A DNA stretch of 64,000 nt from Variovorax sp. OV329 (GCF_900114785.1 NZ_FOUG01000010.1:141516-205515); one strand, 5' to 3'. Positions 1 to 9,181 are shown, numbered from the stretch's first letter. Notes: generated by a model not told the origin, from the letters alone. Numbers and translations are program-made.

Positions 1-1419
1 CTGCTCGACAAGGGCGGCCCCGGCACCGTCAGCGTGCAACCGGTGCCGCAGGGCGCCGTGCTGATGATCGACGGCGCGCTGGCCTTCATCCTGGTGCCCG
101 GCGACGAGGACAGGATCCGCGGCGAAAGCTTCGAGGGCATGACCCAGGGCGTGGCGCGCTCGCTCACCGCCGCCATCACCGAGACCCGCGAGGCGCGCGA
201 CAAGGGCCGGCTCCTGAATGCCGCAGGCCGCAGCGCAGTCGCCACGCTGGTGTTCGCGCTGGCCGTGTGGGTGGCCTGGCGCATCCGCCTCGCCCTCATG
301 GCCCGTGCCGCGCGGCTGCTGGCCTCGACGACGGGTGATGTGCACGTGGGCGGCCTGCCGCTGGTGCATCCCTCGCGCCTGCGCATGGCGGTGCACTGGA
401 TCGTGCGCGTGGCCGCCTGGCTGGTGCTGGCCATGCTGGCCTACGAATGGCTGGTGTACGTGCTCACGCAGTTCGCCTACACACGGGCCTGGGGGGAGGA
501 ACTGGGCGCCTTCCTCATGGGCGTGCTGCGGCACGTGGGCGGGGGCATCCTGCGCGCGCTGCCCGACCTGATGGTGGCGCTCTTCATCTTCCTGCTGGCG
601 CGCGCGGCCGTCGCCCTGGCCAAGCCCATGTTCGACCGGGTCGAGCACGGCGCCGGCACCATCGGATGGCTGGACCGCGACCTGGCGGTGCCCACCCGCC
701 GCATCTACGGCGCGGCGGTGTGGCTGTTCGCGCTCGCCATGGCCTACCCCTACCTGCCGGGCGCGCAGAGCGAGGCCTTCAAGGGCATCTCGGTGCTGGT
801 GGGCCTGATGCTCACGCTGGGCGGCTCCAGCCTGGTGGGCCAGGGCGCCAGCGGCCTGATCCTGATCTACTCGCGCACCATCCGCGTGGGCGAGTACGTG
901 CGCATCAATGACCAGGAAGGCACGGTGACCGAACTGGGCGCCTTCACCACCAAGATCCGCACCGGGCTGGGCGAGGAGATCAGCGTGCCCAACTCGCTCA
1001 TCATGGGCTCGGTCACCAAGAACTATTCGCGCACCGTGAGCGGGCCGGGCTACATCGTGGACACCGCGGTCACCATCGGCTACGACACACCCTGGCGCCA
1101 GGTGGAGGCCATGCTCGTCGAAGCCGCGCAGCGCACCGAGGGCGTGCTGCGCTCACCCGCGCCGCAGGTGTTCAAGACCGGGCTGTCGGATTTCTACGTG
1201 GAGTACCGGCTGGTGTGCCAGGCCATTCCCGAGCAGCCCCGGCCGCGCGCCGAGGTGCTGCAGATGCTGCATTCGCACGTGCTCGACGTCTTCAACGAGC
1301 ATGGCGTGCAGATCATGTCGCCGCACTACTTCAGCGATCCGCCGCAGGCCAAGATGGTGGCGCGCGGGCAGTGGTGGACCTCGCCCGCGCAGGAGCACGG
1401 GCCCGGGGGCAAGGCCTGA
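1..1419 (+). CDS. MscS-family mechanosensitive ion channel (5' end cut by window)
   Basis: The reading frame is open from the first base, so the N-terminus lies outside the window; an internal GTG at 34 is probably not the real start. About 470 residues remain. They hold an extracytoplasmic-looking N-terminal piece, several hydrophobic helices, then the MscS pore-helix and beta-domain signature: a Gly/Ala-rich segment (GGSSLVGQGASGLILIYSR) followed by VGEYVRINDQEGTVTELG and the conserved VPNSLIMG. MscS proteins sit in the inner membrane and open on membrane stretch to release solutes during osmotic downshock. The protein is longer than E. coli MscS (286 aa), like the larger YbdG/YnaI-type relatives. 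The family call is secure; the ion preference and exact subfamily are not. The next gene is convergent, 4 bp away. Confidence 0.9.
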   Translation: MLDKGGPGTVSVQPVPQGAVLMIDGALAFILVPGDEDRIRGESFEGMTQGVARSLTAAITETREARDKGRLLNAAGRSAVATLVFALAVWVAWRIRLALMARAARLLASTTGDVHVGGLPLVHPSRLRMAVHWIVRVAAWLVLAMLAYEWLVYVLTQFAYTRAWGEELGAFLMGVLRHVGGGILRALPDLMVALFIFLLARAAVALAKPMFDRVEHGAGTIGWLDRDLAVPTRRIYGAAVWLFALAMAYPYLPGAQSEAFKGISVLVGLMLTLGGSSLVGQGASGLILIYSRTIRVGEYVRINDQEGTVTELGAFTTKIRTGLGEEISVPNSLIMGSVTKNYSRTVSGPGYIVDTAVTIGYDTPWRQVEAMLVEAAQRTEGVLRSPAPQVFKTGLSDFYVEYRLVCQAIPEQPRPRAEVLQMLHSHVLDVFNEHGVQIMSPHYFSDPPQAKMVARGQWWTSPAQEHGPGGKA

Positions 1420-1423
1420 GTCC

Positions 1424-2473
1424 TCAGTTGACCGGCTGCGGCTCGGGGAAGCGCCAGCTGCCGTCCAGGATCTCGGCCCGCGGCCGGTACAGCCGCACCG
1501 TGTAGTTCCAGCCCTGCACGATCGGCAGGCAGTTGGCCATCTGCGGCTTGCACCCGCCGAACTGGATGCGGATGCTTCCCTCCGCGTCCTTCTTCGCCGT
1601 GAGGTTGTTCAGGGTGTAGGCGTTCGCCGCGTTCTTCTCGAAGTAGCCCTTGGCGTTGTAGACGCTCACCGACCAGAAGGCGTCCACCGGGACGTCCTTC
1701 ACCTGGAGGCTGTACACCGTCCTGCCGTCGTTCCTGGCCGGCGTCACGGCGAGATAGGTTGCGTCCTTGTCCGGGTTGCCGCCCCAGCCAGCCGCTGCGC
1801 CCATGAGGCGACGCACCGGGTCCACCTCGCCCTTCTTGCCGAAGGCGCCCTTGAAGTCCGGCGTGGTGGCGGCCAGCTGCAGCAGTGCATCGCGCACCTT
1901 CTTCTGGCTGGCCATGTCCCAGTTTGGAAGCTCGAGGTTGCCGGGGCCGGCCTGGCTGGCCTGGATGGCGTCCTGCAGCGCATGAACCTTCTTCACGTCC
2001 TGCGCATCGTTGGGATCGACCAGCGTGCGGATGCCCACCAGCACGTAGCGCGTCCCCACGTTCTCGCGCGTGAGCGTGTGCGCGCCCGCGCCGTAGAACA
2101 CGTCGGGAACGTAGTGGTCCTCGCTGACCACCTGCATCGACATGAAGCGCTGGCCCGCATCGGGCATGGTGATGGTGACGGGGCCCGCGTCCAGGTCGAA
2201 CACGGCAGAGGTGTAGAGCGTGTCGCGGTTCAGGCGGATGACAGTCTGGTTGTCGACCGAGGCCGGCGTGCGGCGGTGCTGCAGCTTGCCCAGGCCCGCC
2301 TCCTTGGCCAGGTTCGACATGTACATGTCGGACTCGGCACGCACGAAGTTGTCGACCGTCACCGGCACCGCCTTTGCGTCTGCGGGTGCGGCTGGCGCCT
2401 GCGCCTGCGCAGCCCCGGCACCGGCCACGACCAGGCCCAGGGCGGTGTTGATCCACTTCAGCGTCTTCTTCAT
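1424..2473 (-). CDS. DUF1254/DUF1214 domain-containing secreted protein
   Basis: A 349-aa protein with a cleavable signal peptide (MKKTLKWINTALGLVVAGAG, Ala-rich AQAQA end). The N-terminal half matches the DUF1254 pattern (VIRLNRDTLYTSAVFDLDAGPV). The C-terminal half matches DUF1214 (FWSVSVYNAKGYF, then WNYTVRLYRPRAEILDGSW). Proteins of this pair of domains are widespread in Proteobacteria, usually exported, and have no agreed biochemical function. The start at 2473 has a GGGACC ribosome-binding-like stretch just upstream. A second DUF1254 protein is transcribed divergently from the shared 165-bp gap, so the two may be co-regulated paralogues. Function unknown. Confidence 0.85.
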   Translation of the reverse strand: MKKTLKWINTALGLVVAGAGAAQAQAPAAPADAKAVPVTVDNFVRAESDMYMSNLAKEAGLGKLQHRRTPASVDNQTVIRLNRDTLYTSAVFDLDAGPVTITMPDAGQRFMSMQVVSEDHYVPDVFYGAGAHTLTRENVGTRYVLVGIRTLVDPNDAQDVKKVHALQDAIQASQAGPGNLELPNWDMASQKKVRDALLQLAATTPDFKGAFGKKGEVDPVRRLMGAAAGWGGNPDKDATYLAVTPARNDGRTVYSLQVKDVPVDAFWSVSVYNAKGYFEKNAANAYTLNNLTAKKDAEGSIRIQFGGCKPQMANCLPIVQGWNYTVRLYRPRAEILDGSWRFPEPQPVN

Positions 2474-2638
2474 GTCGGTCCCTTCAGTTGGAGATGGAGC
2501 AGCGCCCGGTGCACCCGGGCAAGGAAGGCCGCGAGTCTATGCCAGTGCAATGACGCGCGGCGGACACGCTTTTGCACGCCGCGGTCGCCTTTCTTCACTA
2601 GACTTTGCCCTGTTCCAACCGCAGCACATCCACCGCCC

Positions 2639-4177
2639 ATGCAGTTGCCGCCGAACTCCAAGCCCATTGCCCTCCCGCCTCGCGGCGCGCTCGCGTCCAT
2701 GGCCCTCGCGGCCGGCGCGCTGCTCGCGGGCTGCACCACGGTCAGTCCCTCGTCCTACGACATGACGACCAAGGTGCCCAAGGAAATCCTCACGCAGGAC
2801 ATCGTCGACACGCGCCTGGGCACGCTGCGCTTCTTCGACGGCGTCCCCACGGAGGCCACGGCGCAGAAGGCCTACGACCAGCTGGATTTCGGCCGTGGAA
2901 TCGAGGTCTTCCTCAACGGCATCCCGGGCGCCTCGCTGGTGGCCATGCGGCGCGGCCTGCGCGAGGTGGGCGCGGTGGACGGCACCATCGGCATCTGGGA
3001 CGAACTGCTGGACAGCAAGTCGCTGCTGCTCACCGGCAACACCGAGAGCGTTTACGCCACCACCTGGATCGACCTGCGCCAGGGCCCGGTGGTGATCGAG
3101 AGCCCGCCCGACGTGCTGGGCGTGCTCGACGACTTCTGGTTCCGCTACGTCGCCGACCTGGGCAACGCCGGCCCGGACAAGGGCCAGGGCGGCAAGTTCC
3201 TGGTGCTGCCGCCGGGCTGGCAGGGGGAGGTGCCGCCGGGCTACTTCGTCGCGCGCCCGGCCACCTTCGGCAACTGGCTCATCTGGCGCGGCTTCCCGGT
3301 CAACGGCGATCCGAAGCCGGCGGCGCAATCCATCCGCAGCCTGGCGCGCGTCTACCCGCTGTCGCAGGCGCAGCAGCCGCATCCGCCGAAGTTCGTGAAC
3401 CTGTCGGGACGTGCCTTCAACACCATCCACGCCAACGACTTCAGCTTCTTCGCCGAGCTCGACGAGATCATCCAGGAGGAGCCCGAGGACTCGTTCGGCC
3501 CGGACATGATGGGCCAGTTCAACGCCATCGGCCTTGTCAAGGGCAAGCCCTTCAAGCCCGACGGACGCATGAAGCGCATCCTGAGCGACTCGGTGGCAGT
3601 GGGCAACGCGGCGGCGCGCTCCATCGACTTCCGCAACCGGCAGGACACGGCGAAGATCTACCCTGACGGCCAGTGGAACACGCCCTTCGTCGGCGGCAGC
3701 TACCAGTGGCTGACGCCCGGCGGCGCACGCAACTTCGATGCGCGCACCATGTTCTTCTACGCCGCCACGGTGAACACGCCGGCCATGGCGGTGGCCATGC
3801 CGGGCGTGGGCTCACAGTACGCCTCGGCCAACTTCGACTCGCACGGCCAACCCTTCGACGGCAACAAGAGCTATCGCCTGCGCGTGCCGGCCAACGTGCC
3901 GGTGAAGGACTTCTGGTCGGTGGTGATCTACGACACGCAGACCCGCTCGCTGCTGCAGACCGACCAGCGCTTTCCCAGCCTGTCGAGCAACTCCAGGCCC
4001 AAGGTGAACGCCGACGGCAGCGTGGACATCTACTTCTCGGCCAAGCGGCCCGCCCACGCCGGGAACTGGGTGCAGACGGTGCCGGGCAAGAGCTGGTTCA
4101 CCATCTTCCGCCTCTACGGTCCGCTGCAGCCCTGGTTCGACAAGAGCTGGCGTCTGCCGGACATCGAGCAGATCTGA
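2639..4177 (+). CDS. DUF1254/DUF1214 lipoprotein
   Basis: A 512-aa protein. I chose the ATG at 2639 because it gives a complete lipoprotein signal (MQLPPNSKPIALPPRGALAS followed by a hydrophobic stretch and lipobox LLAGC near residue 32). The same frame is open far upstream, but that stretch lies antisense to the neighbouring gene and lacks a signal peptide. The body carries DUF1254 features (VYATTWIDLRQGPVVIESP) and a C-terminal DUF1214 module (VKDFWSVVIYDTQTRSLLQ and WFTIFRLYGPLQPWFDKSW). It is larger than the divergent paralogue. Predicted to be membrane-anchored outside the cytoplasm; function unknown. Confidence 0.85.
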   Translation: MQLPPNSKPIALPPRGALASMALAAGALLAGCTTVSPSSYDMTTKVPKEILTQDIVDTRLGTLRFFDGVPTEATAQKAYDQLDFGRGIEVFLNGIPGASLVAMRRGLREVGAVDGTIGIWDELLDSKSLLLTGNTESVYATTWIDLRQGPVVIESPPDVLGVLDDFWFRYVADLGNAGPDKGQGGKFLVLPPGWQGEVPPGYFVARPATFGNWLIWRGFPVNGDPKPAAQSIRSLARVYPLSQAQQPHPPKFVNLSGRAFNTIHANDFSFFAELDEIIQEEPEDSFGPDMMGQFNAIGLVKGKPFKPDGRMKRILSDSVAVGNAAARSIDFRNRQDTAKIYPDGQWNTPFVGGSYQWLTPGGARNFDARTMFFYAATVNTPAMAVAMPGVGSQYASANFDSHGQPFDGNKSYRLRVPANVPVKDFWSVVIYDTQTRSLLQTDQRFPSLSSNSRPKVNADGSVDIYFSAKRPAHAGNWVQTVPGKSWFTIFRLYGPLQPWFDKSWRLPDIEQI

Positions 4178-4188
4178 AGAGGGAAGCT

Positions 4189-4206
4189 GCCCGGCCTGCG
4201 CCGGGC
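4189..4206. terminator. GC hairpin between convergent genes
   Basis: A 7-bp stem GCCCGGC / GCCGGGC with a 4-nt CTGC loop lies in the 46-bp gap between two converging genes. There is no U-run on either side, so it is at best a weak or Rho-assisted bidirectional stop. Confidence 0.3.
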
Positions 4207-4223
4207 CGTGCCGAATCAGCGGG

Positions 4224-5156
4224 TCAGCGATACCCGCTCTCGTTCGGGTTGTGGATGATCCAGATCAGGTTGCCGCCCGTGTAGTTGCCCAGGCTCCCGC
4301 CGGCGAAGATCAGCCGGCCCTGGCCCTTGTAGGTCAGTTCCATGCGATGGCGGTCGCCGCCGAAGTAGAAGGGGATCCACGCCTTGCCGGTCATGTAGGC
4401 ACCCGAGTCGGTGGGCTGGCCGGCGATGTCGGTCACCTGCTTCATCGACATGCCGATCTGCAGGCCGCTGAACTTCGAGTTGCGCGCCGGGTTGCCGGTG
4501 ATCTCTCCTTCGAAATCGTTGATGCCCTTCACGGTGCGGCCGCTGCCGCCTTCGACCTTGGAGGAATCGATGACATTGCCCTGGGCGTCCATGCCGGGCT
4601 TGACGCCGCCGGTGGCGGCCGCTGCGGGCGCTGCCGCCTTGGCGGGTGCAGTCGTTGCTGCAGGCGCAGGTGCAGACGCAGCCGCTGCGGGTGCGGGCGT
4701 GGACTCGAGCGCGAAGTTGCTCGCGCAGTTGTCCAGTTCCAGCGATGCGTCCTGGCTCTTGGTCGCGGCCTTGTAGCTGCGCACGCGCGCGCTGACCTCG
4801 CCGCCGTCGAAGCCGGCCTCGCTCGCACGGCAGGCGAAGCTCACGCCTTCCACTGCGGCCGATTGCCAGCTCTTGCCGTCGCCCTTGGCCAGTTCCACGG
4901 TCACGGTCTTGCCGACCAGGGCGCTGCGGATCTTCGCGGCGTTCTTGGTCGCCAGCGCCTGGTTCACCTGGTCTGCCGTGAGGCCGGTGGCCTGCTTGCG
5001 GCGCACCAGCTTGGGCGCAGGCGGTTCGGCCGGCGCGGCTGCCGCCTTGGGGGCCTCGGTGGTGTCGGAGGAAGTCTTCTGCTGCAGCGTGCTGCAACCC
5101 GTGGCCAGCAAGGCCAGCGTCAGCGAAGCCGTCAGGGAGAGATTGAATGCCTTCAT
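4224..5156 (-). CDS. BamE/SmpA-like outer-membrane lipoprotein
   Basis: A 310-aa protein starting MKAFNLSLTASLTLALLATG with lipobox LATGC. The ATG at 5156 is chosen over an upstream start at 5255 because it begins the signal peptide and is preceded by a purine-rich GAAGAAGAA stretch. The middle is a low-complexity Ala/Pro linker (about residues 145-175). The C-terminal part, from SGLQIGMSMKQVTDIAGQPT to the end, resembles the BamE/SmpA fold, in which a short lipoprotein domain binds the beta-barrel assembly machinery. True BamE proteins are about 110 aa, so this is a longer relative whose N-terminal domain I do not recognise. Calling it a Bam component would be inference. Confidence is high for the lipoprotein, moderate for the domain. 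Confidence 0.75.
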   Translation of the reverse strand: MKAFNLSLTASLTLALLATGCSTLQQKTSSDTTEAPKAAAAPAEPPAPKLVRRKQATGLTADQVNQALATKNAAKIRSALVGKTVTVELAKGDGKSWQSAAVEGVSFACRASEAGFDGGEVSARVRSYKAATKSQDASLELDNCASNFALESTPAPAAAASAPAPAATTAPAKAAAPAAAATGGVKPGMDAQGNVIDSSKVEGGSGRTVKGINDFEGEITGNPARNSKFSGLQIGMSMKQVTDIAGQPTDSGAYMTGKAWIPFYFGGDRHRMELTYKGQGRLIFAGGSLGNYTGGNLIWIIHNPNESGYR

Positions 5157-5560
5157 TCGTTCTTCTTCAAAGGAAAGTGCGATGCGGTTGCTGTGGGCTG
5201 GCCCGTGCAGCCGCCCTTGTAGGCAACGGCTTGACCCGGCGCGTTGCGCGCCCATTGGTAACAGCCGTTACGAGATGGATCGTACACGCGCAGCAGGGCG
5301 GCACATCCCCTGTGCTGCGGATGAACCAAAGTGCTAGCGCAGCGGCACGTTGCACTGGGCACCACGCGTTTCATCAAATGCACCGCCATTGTGAAGAGTG
5401 CAACGCACATCTAGAGTCCGCTGCAAGCCGACGCGAAGACGTCGGCACCCATGGAGACGTGCTGATGACTACCGACTCGATGCGAACGCCCGATGGCTTC
5501 CTCGAATCAGCGGTTGCGCAGGCGCTCTCTGCCCCGCAACTTCATTCGAGAGACCCATCC
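5157..5560. other. 404-bp divergent intergenic region
   Basis: The region lies between the leftward BamE-like gene and the rightward RraA-type gene. It holds the 5349-5420 promoter/operator element listed separately. From about 5421 to 5560 there is a long leader or possible N-terminal extension: the RraA frame stays open, with an ATG at 5465. I see no RNA gene or terminator here. Confidence 0.5.
5349..5420 (+). promoter_or_regulatory. Candidate promoter/operator of the RraA operon (shared with 9967-10003)
   Basis: Positions 5384-5420 align without gaps, 27 of 37 bases identical, to 9967-10003 in front of the second Bug receptor gene. Both contain CGCCATTGT near the left end and end in ATCTANAGTCCG. 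The right part could be a -10 region. An 8-bp inverted repeat, GTTGCACT (5349-5356) and AGTGCAAC (5397-5404), brackets the left part. The obvious candidate regulator is the IclR protein encoded between the two sites. Assignment to IclR is inference. Confidence 0.5.
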
Positions 5561-6247
5561 ATGAGCCAGCTTCCTGAAATCGTGCGCGAGTTCGATCGCG
5601 TCTCTGCCGAGGTCGTCGCCAAGGCCGCCACCTACCAGGCCGCCATCCTGGCCGACGTGGCCGGCCGCCGTGGCACCATGAACGCCCGCATCGCCCCGGT
5701 GCACCACGGCATGGCCGTCGCCGGCCCGGCCTTCACCGTCGAGGTTCGCCCCGGCGACAACCTGATGATCCACGCGGCCATCGCGCTGGCCAAGCCGGGC
5801 GACGTGCTGGTGATCGACGGCAAGGGCGACCAGACCGCCGCGCTGATGGGCACGCTGATGCTCAGCGCCTGCAAGAAGCAGGGCCTGGCCGGCGTGATCG
5901 TGGACGGCGCGATCCGCGACAAGCTCGAACTGATGGAACTGGGCTTTCCGGTCTTCAGCGCCGGCTTCAATCCGGCCGGCCCGACCAAGTTCGTGCCGGG
6001 GCGACTCAACCACCCCGTGTCCGCCGGCGGCGCCATCGTGAACCCGGGCGACCTGGTGGTGGGCGATGCCGATGGCGTGGTGGTGATCGAGCGCGCCAAG
6101 GCGCCGGCGATGCTGGCCCTGGCCGACAAGAAGGTGGCCGACGAGCGCGCGCGCATGGACGCCATCTCGCGCGGCGACACCGCCTCCAAGTGGCTGCCGG
6201 CGGCCCTGCGCGCCGCCGGCGTGCTCAAGGAAGGGGAGTCGCTGTGA
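5561..6247 (+). CDS. RraA-family aldolase (4-hydroxy-4-methyl-2-oxoglutarate aldolase-like)
   Basis: A 228-aa protein, the usual size for the RraA/HMG aldolase family. Typical landmarks are present: the Gly-rich phosphate/metal site IDGKGDQTAALMG and the strand VDGAIRD, whose Arg-Asp pair forms the substrate and divalent-metal site in characterised aldolases, then FPVFSAG. Family members cleave HMG or oxaloacetate to pyruvate; catalytically inactive RraA proteins that bind RNase E also exist. The metabolic neighbourhood (dehydrogenase, lactonase, uptake receptors) favours the aldolase role. The start at 5561 follows GAGAGAC; an in-frame ATG at 5465 would add 32 residues that do not look conserved. 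The stop overlaps the next gene by 4 nt, so the two are translationally coupled. Confidence 0.85.
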   Translation: MSQLPEIVREFDRVSAEVVAKAATYQAAILADVAGRRGTMNARIAPVHHGMAVAGPAFTVEVRPGDNLMIHAAIALAKPGDVLVIDGKGDQTAALMGTLMLSACKKQGLAGVIVDGAIRDKLELMELGFPVFSAGFNPAGPTKFVPGRLNHPVSAGGAIVNPGDLVVGDADGVVVIERAKAPAMLALADKKVADERARMDAISRGDTASKWLPAALRAAGVLKEGESL

Positions 6248-7170
6248 GCGCCATCCTCGTCACCGGCGCCGACCTGGCGCCCCAGGCCCTGGCACTGCTG
6301 CAGGGCTTCGAGATGATCTACGCCGGCAAGACGCCCACGCAGGACGACCTGCTGGCCCTGTGCCGCGCCCATGACCCCGTCGCCATCATCGTGCGCTACG
6401 GCAAGGTCGACGCGGCGATGATCGATGCAGCGCCTTCGCTGCAGGTGATCTCCAAGCACGGCAGCGGCACCGACACCATCGACAAGGTCGCCGCCAAGGC
6501 GCGCGGCATCGAGGTGGTGGCTGCCGCCGGCGCCAACGCCGCGGCGGTGGCCGAAGAGGCGCTGGCCCTGATGCTGGCCTGCGCCAAGTCGGTGGTGCAG
6601 CTGGACGCGCGCATGCGCGCTGGCCACTGGGACAAGGCCACGCACAAGAGCCTGGAACTGCACGGCCGGACGGTCGGGCTGGTCGGCCTGGGCGCCATCG
6701 GCCAGCGCTTCGCGAAGATGGCCGATGCGATGGGCATGCGCGTGCTGGGCTTCGACCCCTTCGCCAAGGACCTGCCTGCCTTCATCCAACCGGCCTCGCT
6801 GGACGACATCTGGCGCGAGTCCGACGTGGTCTCGCTGCACTGCCCGTTGACCGACGAGAACCGCAACCTGCTGAATGCGCAGACCCTGGCGCAGTGCAAG
6901 ACGGGCGTGATCGTGGTCAACACCGCGCGCGGCGGCCTCATCGACGAAGCGGCCCTGCTCGAGGCCGTCCGATCGGGACAGGTGCGCAGCGCCGGCCTGG
7001 ACAGCTTCGCGGTGGAGCCCATGACCGCAGGCCATCCCTTCCAGCAGGACCCGCGCATCCTGCTGAGCCCGCACATCGGCGGCGTCACCAGCGATGCCTA
7101 CGTGAACATGGGCACGGCGGCCGCACGCAACCTGCTGGCCGTGCTCGATCGCCGCGCCGTCGCGGCCTGA
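6244..7170 (+). CDS. D-isomer-specific 2-hydroxyacid dehydrogenase
   Basis: A 308-aa NAD(P)-dependent dehydrogenase related to phosphoglycerate dehydrogenase SerA and glyoxylate reductase. The Rossmann motif is GLVGLGAIGQRFA. The catalytic triad positions are visible: Arg in VNTARGGLIDE, Glu in DSFAVEP and His in LSPHIGG. It starts at a GTG that overlaps the RraA stop (GTGA) and sits behind GGGGAG. An extended frame from 6190 only overlaps the upstream gene. It probably oxidises or reduces a 2-hydroxy/2-oxo acid linked to the aldolase reaction; the actual substrate is unknown. Confidence 0.88.
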   Translation: MSAILVTGADLAPQALALLQGFEMIYAGKTPTQDDLLALCRAHDPVAIIVRYGKVDAAMIDAAPSLQVISKHGSGTDTIDKVAAKARGIEVVAAAGANAAAVAEEALALMLACAKSVVQLDARMRAGHWDKATHKSLELHGRTVGLVGLGAIGQRFAKMADAMGMRVLGFDPFAKDLPAFIQPASLDDIWRESDVVSLHCPLTDENRNLLNAQTLAQCKTGVIVVNTARGGLIDEAALLEAVRSGQVRSAGLDSFAVEPMTAGHPFQQDPRILLSPHIGGVTSDAYVNMGTAAARNLLAVLDRRAVAA

Positions 7171-7265
7171 TCGCGCGACGCCACACCGCACCGCATATCG
7201 CCCGGCCGCACGCGGCCGCGGCCACGCAATCCAGAACACCCAAAAGACATCGAGGCAAACCGATC

Positions 7266-8240
7266 ATGACCTTCCTTCCCAAGCTCCTCGCTCGCTGCAT
7301 GGCCGTCGCGGCCTGCGCCTTCACGGCCATGGGCTCAGCGCACGCCGCCTGGCCGGATCGGCCCATCACCATCGTCGTGCCTTATGCGCCCGGCGGCGCG
7401 GCGGATGCCGTGGCACGCGTCGTGGCAGCCCGCATGGGCACCAGGCTGGGCACCAGCGTGATCGTGGACAACCGCGCCGGCGCCAGCGGCACCATCGGCG
7501 CCGCCTACGTGGCCAAGGCCGCGCCAGACGGCTACACGGTGCTCTACGACGCCACGCCCTATTCCATCAACCCTCACCTCTTTCCCAGGATGCCCTACGC
7601 GGCCGACGCGCTGCAACCGCTGTCGCTGGTGCTGCTCGCGCCCAACGCGCTCATCGTCAAGGCCGACTCGCCGTTCAAGACGGTGAACGACCTGGTGGCC
7701 AAGGCCAAGGCGCAGCCGGGCAAGATCAACTTCGCCTCGGGCGGCAGCGGCACAGTGCAGCGCCTCGCGGCCGAACTGATGCGCCAACGCCTTCAGCTGG
7801 ACATGGTGCACGTGCCCTACAAGAGCGGCGGCCCGGCCATCTCCGACGTGATGGGCGGCCAGGTCGACTTCATGTTCGGCACGGTGGCGGCGACCTACCC
7901 GCTGATCACCTCCGGCAAGCTGCGCGCGCTGGCCGTGTCCTCGCCGCAGCGCTCGCCGCGCCTGCCGGACGTGCCCACCGTGGCCGAGACCGTGGTCCCC
8001 GGCTACGAGGCCTTCGAATGGAACGGCATGCTGCTGCCGGCCAGGACGCCCAAGGACATCGCCGACAAGCTGCAGAACGCGGTGGTCGAAGTGCTCAAGG
8101 AAGACGAAGTGCAGCAGCGCCTGAAGGACCTGGGCGCTCAACCCGTGGGCTCCACGCCCGCCGAATTCGCCGCCTTCCTGAAGAAGGAAGACGCGAAGTG
8201 GGGCGAGGTGGTGCGCAAGGGTGACATCAAGGCCGACTGA
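7266..8240 (+). CDS. Bug/TctC-family periplasmic solute receptor
   Basis: A 324-aa tripartite tricarboxylate-type receptor. Signal peptide about residues 1-27 (ends SAHA-A), then WPDRPITIVVPYAPGGAADA, the family's first binding loop, and the second loop motif VPYKSGGPAISDVMGGQVD. Family members are extracytoplasmic binding proteins for carboxylates and other small molecules. No TctA/TctB membrane subunits are encoded nearby, which is common for Bug receptors in Burkholderiales. It lies 95 bp after the dehydrogenase, probably in the same transcript, and 19 bp before the lactonase gene. Confidence 0.9.
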   Translation: MTFLPKLLARCMAVAACAFTAMGSAHAAWPDRPITIVVPYAPGGAADAVARVVAARMGTRLGTSVIVDNRAGASGTIGAAYVAKAAPDGYTVLYDATPYSINPHLFPRMPYAADALQPLSLVLLAPNALIVKADSPFKTVNDLVAKAKAQPGKINFASGGSGTVQRLAAELMRQRLQLDMVHVPYKSGGPAISDVMGGQVDFMFGTVAATYPLITSGKLRALAVSSPQRSPRLPDVPTVAETVVPGYEAFEWNGMLLPARTPKDIADKLQNAVVEVLKEDEVQQRLKDLGAQPVGSTPAEFAAFLKKEDAKWGEVVRKGDIKAD

Positions 8241-8259
8241 GCGCATCCTTCGACTCGCC

Positions 8260-9174
8260 ATGTTCCTGCTCCAGCCCCCCGCCGTCCGCGAACTCACCCT
8301 CTTCAGCGCCATGCCCGATGCCCTGCGCCGCTCCGAGCGCAGCGCCTGGGCCGACGCCAACCGCGGCGGCGCCATCACCGACTCCTTCCTCGAAGGGCCG
8401 GTCTTCGACGGCGCCGGCAACCTGTACGTGAGCGACATCCCGTGGGGCCGCATCTTCCGCATCGATGCCCAGGGCGCGTGGACGCTGGTCGCCGAGTACG
8501 ACGGCGAGCCCAACGGCATGAAGTTCCTGAACGCGAATACGCTGCTCATCACCGACTACAAGAACGGCCTGATGCAACTGGACATGGCCACCGGCCGCGT
8601 CGCCCCATTCCTGCAACGGCGCAACAGCGAGCGCTTCAAGGGCGTGAACGACCTGGTCTTTGACGCCACCGGCAACATCTACTTCACCGACCAGGGCCAG
8701 ACCGGCCTGCACGACCCCACGGGCCGGCTCTACCGCCTCGGCCGCGATGGCCGGCTGGACCTGCTGCTGGACAACATCCCCAGCCCCAACGGCGTCGCGC
8801 TCTCGCCCGACCAGAAGGTGCTGTACCTGGCGGTGACCCGCGGCAACTGCGTGTGGCGGGTGCCCTTGCTGCCGGACGGCAGCGTGGCCAAGGTGAGCCA
8901 GTTCTTCACGTCCTATGGGCCCAGCGGCCCCGATGGCCTGGCCGTGGATGCGCAGGGCCGGCTGCTGGTGGCCAACCCCGGCCTGGGCTATGTGTGGGTG
9001 CTCAACGCGCGGGCCGAGCCGGTGGAGGTTCTGCGCGGTCCGGCCGGCGCATCGATCACCAACCTGGCCTTCGGCGGCGCGCAGCGGCGGACCTTGTACG
9101 TGACCGACTCCACGCATGGCCAGGTGCTGCGCGCCGACATGAACGAGCCCGGCCTGCCGCTGGCCAGTCGCTGA
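8260..9174 (+). CDS. SMP-30/gluconolactonase (LRE) family protein
   Basis: A 304-aa six-bladed beta-propeller protein of the SMP-30/gluconolaconase/LRE-like region family. Typical segments are FLEGPVFDGAGNLYVSDIP (first metal-binding Glu), KGVNDLVFDATGNIYFTDQG (Asn/Asp metal site), SPNGVALSPDQKVLYLA and GPDGLAVDAQGRLLVANPG. These enzymes hydrolyse sugar or aromatic lactones with a divalent metal. I took the ATG at 8260; an in-frame start at 8221 would overlap the preceding receptor gene. It is the last gene of the rightward set and converges with the IclR gene. Confidence 0.87.
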   Translation: MFLLQPPAVRELTLFSAMPDALRRSERSAWADANRGGAITDSFLEGPVFDGAGNLYVSDIPWGRIFRIDAQGAWTLVAEYDGEPNGMKFLNANTLLITDYKNGLMQLDMATGRVAPFLQRRNSERFKGVNDLVFDATGNIYFTDQGQTGLHDPTGRLYRLGRDGRLDLLLDNIPSPNGVALSPDQKVLYLAVTRGNCVWRVPLLPDGSVAKVSQFFTSYGPSGPDGLAVDAQGRLLVANPGLGYVWVLNARAEPVEVLRGPAGASITNLAFGGAQRRTLYVTDSTHGQVLRADMNEPGLPLASR

Positions 9175-9181
9175 ATTCTCC

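Noticed and set aside
5465..5560. Upstream ATG extending the RraA-type protein by 32 residues
   Set aside because: The extra residues are not typical of the family, and GAGAGAC stands right before the ATG at 5561.
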